Below are positions 51,667 through 61,600 of a DNA stretch of 64,000 bases, one piece after another. Source of the DNA: Pseudoselenomonas ruminantium (GTDB lineage: Bacteria > Bacillota > Negativicutes > Selenomonadales > Selenomonadaceae); assembly GCF_900142515.1 (NCBI RefSeq), contig NZ_FRBC01000004.1:45272-109271 (forward strand). The letters are read 5' to 3'. The notes under the pieces were generated by a model that saw nothing but the letters and a program-made list of their open reading frames with translations, did no database searches and was not told the DNA's origin. The stretch's first letter is position 1. The number at the start of each line of letters is the position of its first letter. The translations under genes were made by a program, and so were the position numbers.

Positions 51667-52560
51667 TCATCCGTGCAAATCAGGCACCGCTGCTGTCTTT
51701 CCATGCTTTTGTAAAAAATGCTTCAACGCTCCGGTAAAACCTGCGGCCGTCCCCAGCTCGGCAAAAGCAATGCGCGTATTCTTCAGCAAGGCTGGCGGAA
51801 GGAGTTCAGTCAAATGCTGATTCAGGCGCGGTGCAAAAAATTCCCGTTGGGCCATCACTGCGCCGCCCATAATCAATACCTCCGGATTTACGATACAACA
51901 AATGCTGGCAAGGCCACAGGCAATTCTCCTGGTCATTTCTTCCAAAGCTGCTCGAGCTTTTACCTCCCCGGCAGCAACACGTTGGAAAACTTCTTCCCCG
52001 GTAGATGCGCCAAGCTCCTGCAGCAGGGCTGACATGCTGGCCAGCTGCTCCAAGGAACCTCCGGCCATAGGAAGGAAGCCAATTTCACCAGCCGCTGCGG
52101 CTGCACCATGAACTAAATGACCATCCAATACCAACGCACCACCGATGCCTGTCCCAACGAATATGCAAAAAGCACTTTTGGCACCTTTGCCGGCTCCCAA
52201 CCAGCTTTCTCCCAGCCCGGCAGCATTCACGTCATTTTCCACAGTACAAGGCAATGCAGTCAGCTCCTCAATCGCTTCCCGCAAGTTCATGCCACTGTAA
52301 CCGGGAAAATTAGGCCCGGCGAAAACGACTTCACCTGTGTCAGCATCAATAAGCCCCGGCGAGCAAACAGCCACACCAGCTGCTTTGCCACATTCTTTTT
52401 GCAGGTCACCCACGATAGCCGCTATTTTCCGGGGAATATCCCCGCTGCCATCTGCTTCAACCCTTGTCAGGACCTGTCCCTGCGTCAATATCTGACCAGC
52501 TTCCGTCAGCATTGCATATTTGATTGCTGTACCGCCAATATCTATACATGCATACTGCAT
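51667..52560 (-). CDS. ROK-family sugar kinase lacking the zinc motif
   Basis: A 297-residue ROK protein without DNA-binding domain, so a kinase rather than a repressor. ATP-binding CIDIGGTAIKYAMLT, the ENDVNAAGLGE segment, FVGTGIGGALVLDG and NPEVLIMGGAV. The region that usually holds GH...CxCGxxGC reads AGEIGFLPMAGGSLEQLAS, with no zinc ligands. Glucose or N-acetylmannosamine/glucosamine are possible substrates. Sits between dnaE and dacF. Confidence 0.9.
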   Translation of the reverse strand: MQYACIDIGGTAIKYAMLTEAGQILTQGQVLTRVEADGSGDIPRKIAAIVGDLQKECGKAAGVAVCSPGLIDADTGEVVFAGPNFPGYSGMNLREAIEELTALPCTVENDVNAAGLGESWLGAGKGAKSAFCIFVGTGIGGALVLDGHLVHGAAAAAGEIGFLPMAGGSLEQLASMSALLQELGASTGEEVFQRVAAGEVKARAALEEMTRRIACGLASICCIVNPEVLIMGGAVMAQREFFAPRLNQHLTELLPPALLKNTRIAFAELGTAAGFTGALKHFLQKHGKTAAVPDLHG

Positions 52561-52599
52561 ACCTGAAATCCCTCCCGCAAATGCACCAATCTCTCTGTT

Positions 52600-55500
52600 C
52601 TACCGTTTTTTTACGTTTTTCTCCCCCAATATGGACTCCAGCGCTGCCAGTGTTTCTTCTTCGTTATCCAGCCAGAACTCTTCTCCCAGTATCTGCCAGC
52701 GTCCCTGATAGATATAAACCGCATTTTCCCCAGGATGCGCAGCCATCACTTTTTTGATTGCCGCGATAGCCTGTTCATCACCGGCCTTGGGCATCAGATA
52801 GTATTCCGGCTTATACTCATCCATCGACCAGACCTTATCAGCCAGTATCTTGACCGTATCGTCCTTCAGATCAGCCTTGCCCTGAATGACCACCGGCATA
52901 TCCGGCAGCAGCGCATTCATGGACTGGTAGAACAAACGCGGGAAAACCGTGACTTCCATCTGCTCCGTATAGTCTTCCAGCGTCACAAAACACATGGTCT
53001 CTCCCTTTTTGGTGGTAATGCGCTTGCTTTCGCTGATCAGACCAGCCACGCGCAGCGTCTGCTTATCCTTAACGCCGCTGTCCTGCAAGGTTTCCAGTCG
53101 GGGCAGATGACCGATCTTATCCTGATACTGATCCAGCGGATGTCCCGTGATATAAAAGCCGGTGTTTTCCTTTTCCCATCCCAAACGCGTGAGCACCGGG
53201 ACTTCATCCATGTCCGGCAGCCTCATGTCCACAGCCGCATCTTCCATGACATCACCAAAGAGACCGAGCTGTCCATGGGCAAAGTCACGCTGCCGCCGCT
53301 GGGCTTCGCCCACGACTTTGTCCAGCACGGCCAACAGCTGGCTGCGCTTAGCGCCCAACGAGTCAAATGCCCCGCATTTGATCAGGCTTTCCAGCACGCG
53401 CTTGTTGACCGTGGTCATATCCAGCCGCGTACAGAAATCCAACAGCGATTCAAAGGGGCCATCCTGCTTCCGGGCTGCCATGATGACCTTGATGGCATTC
53501 TCGCCTACATTGCGCACAGCTGCCAGGCCAAAGCGGATATCGCCTTTATCCACGCCGAACATGATATCACTGGCATTGATATCCGGCGGCAGGATCTTGA
53601 GTCCCATGCGATGCGCCAATTCGATATAGACTGGCACTTTGGCACTGTTATCCATGACGCTGGTGAGCATAGCCGCCATGAATTCAGCAGGATAATGGGC
53701 TTTTAAGTAAGCCGTCTGCCAGGCCACCAACGCATAAGCAGCACTATGGGATTTATTGAAGCCGTAATCGGCAAAATGCGTCAGCAAATCGAAGATGGTA
53801 TTGGCCAGCTCCGCATCGATATTGTTGGCCGCACAGCCCTTGAGGAAGTTTTCCTTCTGAGCCATCAGGATCTCGTGCTTCTTCTTGCCCATGGCACGGC
53901 GCAAGAGATCTGCCTGTCCCAGTGAGAAACCGGCCAGCACCTGCACGATCTGCATGACCTGCTCCTGATAGAGCACCACACCGAAGGTTTCTTTGAGGAT
54001 TGGCTCTAAGAGCGGATGCATATAGGTGACTTCCTTGCGTCCATGACGACCGCTGATGAAATCATCCACCATGCCACTGCCCAAAGGCCCCGGACGATAG
54101 AGTGCCACCGTCGGAATCAGATCCGCAAAATTACGCGGAGCCAGATTCTTCACCAGATTCGTCATGCCAGCAGATTCCATCTGGAACACAGCTCCCGTAC
54201 GTCCTTCGCAGAGCATCTTAGCCGTGAGTTCGTCCTCCAACGGAATCTTGTTGATATCTACCGTCTCCCCGCGGGAAGACTTGATATTGTCCAAAGTATC
54301 GCTGATAACCGTCAAGGTACGCAGGCCCAAAAAGTCCATCTTCAAAAGGCCCAGTTCTTCCACATGGTCCTTGTCAAATTCCGTGACCAAAGTACCTTCC
54401 GAAACCGAAACCGGCAGATAATCCGTCAACGGGTGTTTCGCGATAACCACGCCAGCGGCATGCGTAGAGGAATGACGCGGCAGCCCTTCCACCTTGCGGG
54501 CAAAGTCAATAAGCCGATGCGCTTCTTCCGAAGATTCGTAAATATTGCGGAACTCCGTAGAAGCTTTCAAGGCTTTGTCCAGCGTCATCTTGAGTTCGTT
54601 GGGAATCAGCTTGGCAATGGCATCCACCTGAGCATAGGTCATGCCCAAAGCCCTGCCCACATCCCGCACAGCTCCCTTTGCCGCCATGGTACCGAAGGTG
54701 ACAATCTGCGCCACATGGTCATAGCCATAGCGTTCCTTTACGTAGTCGATAACCTCTTCGCGGCGGATATAGCAGAAGTCGATATCGATATCCGGCATGG
54801 TCACGCGTTCCGGATTCAAGAAGCGCTCAAAGAGCAGATCATACTTCAGAGGGTCGAGGTTGGTGATGCCCAGAAGGTACGCCACGATACTGCCAGCCGC
54901 CGAACCACGCCCCGGACCGACGGAAATTCCCTGCTCCCGGGAATGGTTGATGAAATCCCAGACAATCAGGAAATAACTGTCATAGCCCATGCGATGGATA
55001 ATGCCCAGCTCATAATCCAGACGCTCCTTTATCTCATCCGTGATTTCCGCATAGCGGGAAGGCAAGGCCTTTTCACAGAGCGCCCGCAAATAATCCTCAT
55101 CATCTTTATAGGCTGCGGGAATGGGATAATATGGCAGCTGGATATGGCCGAATTCAAAATCCACCTGACAGCGCTCAGCAATCCTGGCCGTATTGCGCAA
55201 AGCTTCTGGATGTTCCGGGAACAGCGCCGCCATTTCCTCCGGGGATTTCAGATAATAGTCATCACTGTTGAAGCGCATACGTTCGGGGTCATCCACGGTC
55301 TTGCTCATCTGGATGCACAAGAGGATATCGTGGAACTCGCTGTCCTCCCGCCGCACATAATGGCTGTCGTTGGTAGCTACGAGTCCTAAGCCATACTTTT
55401 CCGCCAGCTCGATCAGGCCTTCATTGGCGATGCGTTCTTCAGGCAGTCCGTGGTTCTGGATCTCGAGGAAATAATTATCCTTGCCGAAGATATCGATATA

Positions 55501-55998
55501 TTCCTGCACCAGCCGGTCAGCCTTGTCTTTGTTGTTCTGGATCAGCGCCCGGGGTACATCGCCAGCAATACAGGCCGACAGACAGATAATCCCCTCATGA
55601 TACTGCCGCAGGAGTTCCTTATCCACCCGCGGCTTATAGTACATGCCTTCAATATTGGCCAAAGAGACCAATTTCACGAGATTCTTATAACCAGTCTGAT
55701 TCTCCGCCAGCAAAATCAAGTGATAATACTTCGTGCCATTGACTTCCTGCCGCTCCCGGCGGTCACCCGGCGCCAGATAGACCTCACAGCCGATAATAGG
55801 CTTGATGCCCTGCTTCTTGCATTCCTTATAAAAATCAATGGTACCGTACATCACCCCATGGTCCGTGATGGCCAGATGCTTCATGCCCAGTTCCTTGGCG
55901 CGTGCCACCAACTCCTTGATGCGGGCGGCCCCATCCAACAGACTGAATTCCGTATGGACATGCAAATGGGCAAAATCTATCGTATTGACTGCTTCCAT
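52600..55998 (-). CDS. dnaE: DNA polymerase III alpha subunit (DnaE type)
   Basis: A 1132-residue replicative polymerase. PHP domain at the start (HLHVHTEFSLLDGAARIKEL), polymerase palm with PDIDIDFCYIRREEVIDYV and VGPGRGSAAGSIVAYLLG, FNKSHSAAYALVAWQTAYLK, tandem HhH (RFGLAAVRNVGENAI) and a C-terminal OB domain (LRVAGLISESKRITTKKGE). No DEDDh exonuclease is inserted in the PHP domain, so this is DnaE and not PolC. Start ATG 55998 has GGAAGGAACTACTT upstream. Likely first gene of the leftward run to 45.1 kb. Confidence 0.97.
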   Translation of the reverse strand: MEAVNTIDFAHLHVHTEFSLLDGAARIKELVARAKELGMKHLAITDHGVMYGTIDFYKECKKQGIKPIIGCEVYLAPGDRRERQEVNGTKYYHLILLAENQTGYKNLVKLVSLANIEGMYYKPRVDKELLRQYHEGIICLSACIAGDVPRALIQNNKDKADRLVQEYIDIFGKDNYFLEIQNHGLPEERIANEGLIELAEKYGLGLVATNDSHYVRREDSEFHDILLCIQMSKTVDDPERMRFNSDDYYLKSPEEMAALFPEHPEALRNTARIAERCQVDFEFGHIQLPYYPIPAAYKDDEDYLRALCEKALPSRYAEITDEIKERLDYELGIIHRMGYDSYFLIVWDFINHSREQGISVGPGRGSAAGSIVAYLLGITNLDPLKYDLLFERFLNPERVTMPDIDIDFCYIRREEVIDYVKERYGYDHVAQIVTFGTMAAKGAVRDVGRALGMTYAQVDAIAKLIPNELKMTLDKALKASTEFRNIYESSEEAHRLIDFARKVEGLPRHSSTHAAGVVIAKHPLTDYLPVSVSEGTLVTEFDKDHVEELGLLKMDFLGLRTLTVISDTLDNIKSSRGETVDINKIPLEDELTAKMLCEGRTGAVFQMESAGMTNLVKNLAPRNFADLIPTVALYRPGPLGSGMVDDFISGRHGRKEVTYMHPLLEPILKETFGVVLYQEQVMQIVQVLAGFSLGQADLLRRAMGKKKHEILMAQKENFLKGCAANNIDAELANTIFDLLTHFADYGFNKSHSAAYALVAWQTAYLKAHYPAEFMAAMLTSVMDNSAKVPVYIELAHRMGLKILPPDINASDIMFGVDKGDIRFGLAAVRNVGENAIKVIMAARKQDGPFESLLDFCTRLDMTTVNKRVLESLIKCGAFDSLGAKRSQLLAVLDKVVGEAQRRQRDFAHGQLGLFGDVMEDAAVDMRLPDMDEVPVLTRLGWEKENTGFYITGHPLDQYQDKIGHLPRLETLQDSGVKDKQTLRVAGLISESKRITTKKGETMCFVTLEDYTEQMEVTVFPRLFYQSMNALLPDMPVVIQGKADLKDDTVKILADKVWSMDEYKPEYYLMPKAGDEQAIAAIKKVMAAHPGENAVYIYQGRWQILGEEFWLDNEEETLAALESILGEKNVKKR

Positions 55999-56054
55999 AA
56001 GTAGTTCCTTCCTAATAAATGAAAAACGTTTATCCTTTAGTATAGCATAAAACC

Positions 56055-56083
56055 TTGCTCCCTTGCAGGCTCTTTGCTAAAAT
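56055..56083 (+). promoter_or_regulatory. Promoter of the 86-aa gene
   Basis: -35 TTGCTC (56055-56060), 17-bp spacer, -10 TAAAAT (56078-56083), in the gap divergent from dnaE. Confidence 0.5.
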
Positions 56084-56116
56084 ATCAGTAAGAATAATTT
56101 TCGGGAGGTGCCCGCC

Positions 56117-56377
56117 ATGACCATACACGGAGCCGTTATCATCGAACAGGGTGTGACCTTTGCCATTATCGCGGTGAAGCAATCCGTCACCATGTATACT
56201 GCCAGGATGGTGCAGACACGCCATGAACTGGCCCAGTTCTTCCCTAATATGCCGATCATCCTCATGAGCCAGGACAACAGCGGTACTCCTCATTATTATG
56301 GGCGAAAGGATATCGTGGATTTCTTGAAATCCATACGATTAGATCAGATACCATGGAAAGAATACCATATCTATTAA
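56117..56377 (+). CDS. Conserved-looking small protein of unknown function (86 aa)
   Basis: An 86-residue protein from ATG 56117, with GGGAGG 8 nt upstream. The sequence (AVIIEQGVTFAIIAVKQSVT, FPNMPIILMSQDNSGTPHYY, GRKDIVDFLKSIRL) suggests a compact alpha/beta fold without signal peptide. Family not recognised. It is divergent from dnaE and converges with the methyltransferase gene 8 bp away. Confidence 0.75.
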   Translation: MTIHGAVIIEQGVTFAIIAVKQSVTMYTARMVQTRHELAQFFPNMPIILMSQDNSGTPHYYGRKDIVDFLKSIRLDQIPWKEYHIY

Positions 56378-56385
56378 GCGGTATA

Positions 56386-57189
56386 TCAGCTGAATTTCCG
56401 CTGACGCACAACCTCATAAAGCACAATCGATGCCGACATCCCCACATTAAGAGACTCCGCCTGACCAAACATGGGAATATAGGTCTTCCCGGCGACTGCT
56501 AACAGATCTGCCGACACGCCATGACCTTCATTACCCAATACCACGGCAGTTCCTTTCGTGAAATCCTGCTGAAAATGAGGTTTTGCCGTTTCATTCAAAG
56601 CTGTAGCCAGAAGCTGCAGCTTATTTTTCTGCACAAACGCCAGCAGATCTGCGACCGTTACGCCACTATACACCGGCACATGAAAGATACTGCCCATAGT
56701 AGAGCGTACCACCTTATCTGCATAGACATCCACACTATCTTTGAGCAGGATCACACCATCTGCCCCCACTGCATCAGCCGTGCGGATTATCGTTCCAGCA
56801 TTGCCCGGGTCCTGCACTCCATCCATGACCACATAAAGAGCATCCGTCTTTTCCACCTGTGGCAGTGATTGTTTCTGGGACTCCATCACCAATATAATCC
56901 CCTGTGGTGTATCCGTGTTGGCCACCTTGGCAAAAATCTGTTCCGTCACTTCATAAAGCGAACAATTTCTCGCCTGCAGTTTTTGAATCAGATCCTGCCC
57001 CCGCTTTTGACCAGTCAATTGCTTAGTCAAAAGTCCGAAGGAAATTGACCAGTCAGATTCTGCCGCCATCTCGCAGAGACGGATGCCCTCCGCCACAAAC
57101 AGACCAGCCTTCTCTCGTTGCTTGCGCTGCTTCAGTGCTGCCGCCAGTTTGATTTTCTTATTGGCGGGGCTGTCAATATGTTCTATCAT
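56386..57189 (-). CDS. TrmH/SpoU-family RNA 2'-O-methyltransferase
   Basis: A 267-residue SPOUT methyltransferase, probably acting on 23S rRNA (RlmB-like) or tRNA. An N-terminal substrate-binding domain (ALKQRKQREKAGLFVAEGIR) and the catalytic knot motifs: DGVQDPGNAGTIIRTADAVG (motif 1), VVLGNEGHGVS (motif 2) and IPMFGQAESLNVGMSASIVL (motif 3). ATG 57189 follows CAGGAGGAAAAC. Lies after the rplT terminator. Confidence 0.93.
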   Translation of the reverse strand: MIEHIDSPANKKIKLAAALKQRKQREKAGLFVAEGIRLCEMAAESDWSISFGLLTKQLTGQKRGQDLIQKLQARNCSLYEVTEQIFAKVANTDTPQGIILVMESQKQSLPQVEKTDALYVVMDGVQDPGNAGTIIRTADAVGADGVILLKDSVDVYADKVVRSTMGSIFHVPVYSGVTVADLLAFVQKNKLQLLATALNETAKPHFQQDFTKGTAVVLGNEGHGVSADLLAVAGKTYIPMFGQAESLNVGMSASIVLYEVVRQRKFS

Positions 57190-57203
57190 GTTTTCCTCCT
57201 GTC

Positions 57204-57231
57204 AAAAAAGCCGTCCCCGCAGGGACGGCTT
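57204..57231 (-). terminator. Rho-independent terminator after rplT
   Basis: Minus strand: perfect 10-bp stem AAGCCGTCCC/GGGACGGCTT with a TGCG loop, followed by TTTT. Confidence 0.92.
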
Positions 57232-57250
57232 AAATAAACCAGCTATGAAA

Positions 57251-57604
57251 TTAGAGGTTTTCTTTAGCAACAGCAACGAGCTGAGCGAAAGCCTTTTCAT
57301 CAGAGATGGCCAGGTCAGCCAGCATCTTGCGGTTAACTTCAACGCCAGCCTTGGTCAGGCCGCAAACGAGACGGCTGTAGGAAATGCCGTTCACACGTGC
57401 AGCAGCGTTGATACGAGCGATCCAGAGACGACGGAAGTTGCCCTTCTTCGCACGACGGTCACGACGAGCGTAGTAGAGAGCCTTCATTACGGTCTCGTTA
57501 GCTTTCTTGAACTGTTTGCTCTTGGAACCTTTGTAACCCTTAGCAAGCTTCAGGATTTTCTTATGACGTCTATGTGCAGTCACGCCTACTTTTACTCTTG
57601 GCAT
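57251..57604 (-). CDS. rplT: 50S ribosomal protein L20
   Basis: A 117-residue ribosomal protein required for 50S assembly. [35 protein letters not shown] and [20 protein letters not shown] are diagnostic. In Firmicutes L20 represses its own operon by binding the infC leader, which fits the leader found upstream of infC here. Third gene of infC-rpmI-rplT. Confidence 0.98.
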   Translation of the reverse strand: MPRVKVGVTAHRRHKKILKLAKGYKGSKSKQFKKANETVMKALYYARRDRRAKKGNFRRLWIARINAAARVNGISYSRLVCGLTKAGVEVNRKMLADLAISDEKAFAQLVAVAKENL

Positions 57605-57655
57605 GGTTTCATCCTCCTAAAAAATCAAAATGAACGATAAAAATTACGGTTTAGC

Positions 57656-57853
57656 TTATGCGTAGGGAAGCATGTTCTTTACGCGGCCGAAATCAGCAGC
57701 AGTAACGATAGCTGCCTTGCGCAGGTTGCGCTTACGCTTCGGAGACTTCTTCTCCAGAATGTGGCTCTTGAAAGCCTTGTTACGTTTGAATTCACCACTA
57801 CCAGTTGCGGTAAAGCGTTTAGCTGCTGCTCTGCGAGTCTTAATCTTTGGCAT
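57656..57853 (-). CDS. rpmI: 50S ribosomal protein L35
   Basis: A 65-residue basic protein; [20 protein letters not shown], followed by [20 protein letters not shown], is the L35 pattern. AAGGAGGAAAATGTAATG gives a strong ribosome site. Between infC and rplT. Confidence 0.98.
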   Translation of the reverse strand: MPKIKTRRAAAKRFTATGSGEFKRNKAFKSHILEKKSPKRKRNLRKAAIVTAADFGRVKNMLPYA

Positions 57854-57892
57854 TACATTTTCCTCCTTAAATTAGCCTTCAGAAAATCCGAA

Positions 57893-58444
57893 TCAGGATT
57901 CCTGTGCAGGCTGCTTGGGCTTCGATGCTTTCTGCGCTTTGGGCGCAACGATCATCGTCATATTTTTTCCTTCAAGTTTGGCATTGCGTTCAATGGAAAC
58001 ACGGTCGCCCAATGCTTCTGCCACACGGCCCAGGACTTCTTTGCCCAGTTCCGGATGGGAGAGCTCACGGCCACGGAACATAATCGTCACTTTGACTTTG
58101 TTCCCTTCCTCTACGAAACGAAGTGCATTCTTCAACTTGACGTCAAAATCGTGTTGTTCGATATTCGGGCGAAGCTTCACTTCTTTGATGTTGATGACTT
58201 TCTGCTTCTTCTTCGCTTCTTTTTCCCGCTTCTGCTGTTCATAGCGGTACTTACCGAAATCCATGATGCGGCAAACCGGCGGTTTGGCCTTCGGGGCGAT
58301 CTCCACAAGGTCAAGATGCTGCTCCTCTGCCATGCGCAGGGCGTCACGGGTAGCCATGATACCGAGCTGTTCGCCTTCGGCGCTGGTCACGCGCACTTCA
58401 CGAATACGAATTTCCTCATTGATGCGTAAGGATTCTCTGCTAAT
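57893..58444 (-). CDS. infC: Translation initiation factor IF-3 with ATT start
   Basis: IF-3 checks initiator tRNA and start codons on the 30S subunit. No ATG is available at the expected N-terminus. The conserved beginning (ISRESLRINEEIRIREVRVT) runs from an ATT at 58444, 9 nt after AGGAGG. AUU starts are the known means of infC autocontrol, since IF-3 discriminates against them. This gives 183 residues, with N-domain to about 80 and C-domain with KVTIMFRGRELSHPELG. Confidence 0.95.
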   Translation of the reverse strand: MSRESLRINEEIRIREVRVTSAEGEQLGIMATRDALRMAEEQHLDLVEIAPKAKPPVCRIMDFGKYRYEQQKREKEAKKKQKVINIKEVKLRPNIEQHDFDVKLKNALRFVEEGNKVKVTIMFRGRELSHPELGKEVLGRVAEALGDRVSIERNAKLEGKNMTMIVAPKAQKASKPKQPAQES

Positions 58445-58594
58445 AGTAAAACACCTCCTGCTTAAAGTCTACGTCTCTTATAAAACAAGAAAGAGGCGGC
58501 ACAAAGCCACCTCAATAAAACTCAATGCTATAAACCCGACTGACCTAGAAAACCGTCAGCAGGTGAGAAGCGGTGGCTTCTTCTTGTTCACGAC
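58445..58594 (-). ncRNA. Leader of the infC-rpmI-rplT operon (L20-leader type attenuator)
   Basis: About 150 nt between promoter and infC. In minus-strand order, GAAGCCACCGCTTCTCACC is followed by a TGACGG...GTCAG stem and then the hairpin GAGGTGGC/GCCGCCTC with TTTCTTGTTTT, an intrinsic terminator. The early GCCACC can pair instead with GGTGGC of the terminator arm, an antiterminator. The layout fits the L20 leaders of Firmicutes, in which L20 binding favours termination. Confidence 0.75.
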
Positions 58595-58600
58595 TCTAGT

Positions 58601-58630
58601 AGTCTACCACAAAGCATACATACCTGTCAA
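58601..58630 (-). promoter_or_regulatory. Promoter of infC-rpmI-rplT
   Basis: Minus strand: -35 TTGACA (58625-58630), 18-bp spacer, -10 TAGACT (58601-58606). The 60 bp between it and the hsdR stop show nothing else clear. Confidence 0.7.
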
Positions 58631-58691
58631 CTGTTTTTATCAAAATCATTTTTTATTCTATAGCCTTACCATGGATATGCAGACATCCCCC

Positions 58692-61600
58692 TCACTTCTC
58701 CCTCAGCGGCCGGATCTTTTCGATCAACTCAATAACGGCATCTTTTGCCTTGCGATTGTATTTTAATTTGCTGACACCCTCATGATTCTGTTTGTAGGCT
58801 TCGTAGTCTGTGACGAGGGAAATCTTATCACCTTTCCTGAAAGTGTTCAGGATGGCCAGCACATCTTTTTTCTGTGCGCACCATTCTTGGGTAAAGGTAT
58901 TAATCTGATGGGCAATGATTTCTTCGATACGGGTTTCAATTACCGTCATAGCATCAAGGCCTTTATACTTCAGCGGGTCTTTCTTCATATCTTCCCAAAA
59001 GCCGCCAATGACATCGGCCAGCGCCGGATTCGTTTCGCGAAGTTTGTCGATATGGGTGTCAATGGCGGTATCTTCGATGGGCTCCACGATGAGTTCATCT
59101 TCCCCAGGCATATAGTTCTGAATCAGCGACACGATGTAACGATAGTCAATGGTCACACTGCGGATATTCTCAATCTCGTAGCCGATATCCACCACCACGG
59201 GCTCCTCATCGCTGGTCGGCGTTTTCAGTTCCTCGATGACATTGTGATACTTGCCGCCGTATTCCGTCAGGCTCTCCTTCACAAAGCCATAATCGCTGAA
59301 CTCCTTGTCCTCCCATTCCTGATAAACCTGAATCTCGCCGCTGAGGCGGTCAACCTTCTGAAAGGCCTTGGCAAATTTCTGCATGGCGCTGCGGTCGCCC
59401 ATAATGGCTTCCACAGCTTCAGGAGTTGAAGCAATGTTTCTAAGTTCTGCCAGTGCGGTCTTGAAATCCTTTTCGATTTCCGCAAAGGTCGGAGCGCTGA
59501 CTTCCTTCGTGCCGCCATTGCTGTACAGGAGCAAAGCGCCGTCCACGGCAGTCTGGAACTGTGCCGACCGCTGAAAAACCACCACCATGCCATAGCGCTT
59601 GCTCTTATCAAAAATGCGGTTGGTACGGCTGAAAGCCTGAATGATATTCTGCGGTACCATGGGCGGACGGTCTACAAAGAGAATGGCGCAGGGCGGCGCA
59701 TCAAAACCGGTCAGCAGACGGTCAACCACAATGACAATATCCAGTTGTTCTTTCCGTTGTTTATAGCGCCCCTTCTTCCGGGCCAAACGGTCATTGAGAT
59801 TGGTATTGTAGGCCTGCAAACTGTCCAGCGCGAATTTCGTGCCAAACATAGCGTTGTAATCGGCCAAAGATTCCTTCATGGCCTGCTGATTGGCCAGCGA
59901 ATCCTCATCGTTCTCCGTCACCGTATAGGTAATGGCAATCTTGGGGAAATCCACGCACTTCTCCCGAATGGAAGCCGACACATTTCCGCCTGCGATAAAT
60001 TCCTTGAACAGACGGTAATACTGCTGGGCAATCTCAATGGAGGGCACGGTGAGAATGGCCTCGTAGGCCTCCCCTTGCGGAGCATTCAGTCGGAACTTCC
60101 CCGCCGCCTTGTTGACGATGTACTTTACCACACCGCGGCGATGGTCATCATTGTCGTAAATATCGGTGCCGGTATTCTTGTAATAGGCGGCCAAAACCTT
60201 TTCTTCCAGCTTGTCCGGCTCCATATTGGCCAGTTCATCAGCACTTGCCACTTGCAATTTCTCTCCCAGTTCCAACAGCTGGTCATGGGATACGGAATCC
60301 TTGTAATCGATCTGAAACCCCAGGACGGCATTATTATGCAAGGCCTCCTTGATGGTGTAATTGTGCAGGCAGGGGCCATAAAGGGCTTCCGTGGTGCGGG
60401 CCAAATCCCCTTTGCGCTGGCGCTTGTTCTCGTCAAAAATCGGCGTGCCGGTAAAGCCGTACCACAGGGAATTGCTAAAGAACTTTTGCAGCTCCCGCTG
60501 GGTTTCCGGCGTAACCGTGCGGTGGCATTCATCCACCACAAAGGCAATGCACATGCCATGGAGCCGCTTGGCCGTGGCGGAATCCTTCTTCGCCTCGCTG
60601 TTGTAGCGCTTCATGATAATCTGCATCTTTTGAATGGTAGTGACAATCACCACCCGGTCTTTGTTCTTGAGCTTTTGCAGCAGGTCATGGACATTATCGG
60701 TTTCGTCCACATCAATGATGTCATTTTCCGCATAGGCCTTGAAGGATATGGAGGTCTGCTGGTCCAGGTCTTTGCGATCAATGAGGAAAATGGTCTTGTC
60801 AATGCCCGGAATCAAAATAAGATTCTTGGCCACCGTGTAGGAAGTCAAAGTCTTGCCGGAACCTGTGGTATGCCAGACAAAGCCCGACTCCTGCCGCTGG
60901 GAGGCCTGCTTGACCGCCTCGATGGCGTGTACCTGATAAGGCCGCAGCAAAATCAGCTTATGGCGCTCCGCATCCACCACGCTGTAATGGCCCACCATCT
61001 CATGGGCTTCGGGAATCCGCAGGACTTCCTTGGCAAATTCCAGATAGTTTTCCACGGGCTCATTGTTCTTGCTGACCCAGGAGGTCAAAAACCGCTCATT
61101 GAGATTCGAGGCGGTATCGGCGGCAATGTAGCGGGTGTTGCTGCCATTGCTGATGACAAACATCTGCACCATGCCAAAAAGCCCCCGGAACTTTCCTTTC
61201 AGACTGTATTTCTTTATCTGACGGAAAGCATCCATATAGGGATGGTCCTGGTTCTTGAGTTCGATATGAATCATGGGCAGGCCGTTAATCAGCAAAGTCA
61301 CATCAAAACGACGCTCACGGTCATCCTCGTCCTGCTTGTCAGAAACAAACTGATTGATGACCTCATAGGAAGACCGTCCCCCGGCGATTTCCCGATTACT
61401 GACGGCCATCAGATGGATTGTGCCTTTGGCCGCGTCCTCACGGGTCAATGGGATAACCGCCTCGCCGTTCTCCCCCGCCAGCCACAAAGCCGCCTTATAA
61501 GGGCTCTTGGCCACATCCAGCATATACTCCCGAATCTGATGAAATTCCGCATCGGTTACAGGCTCCCCATCGAGCACAGCAATATTGTTCTGATTCAGTT

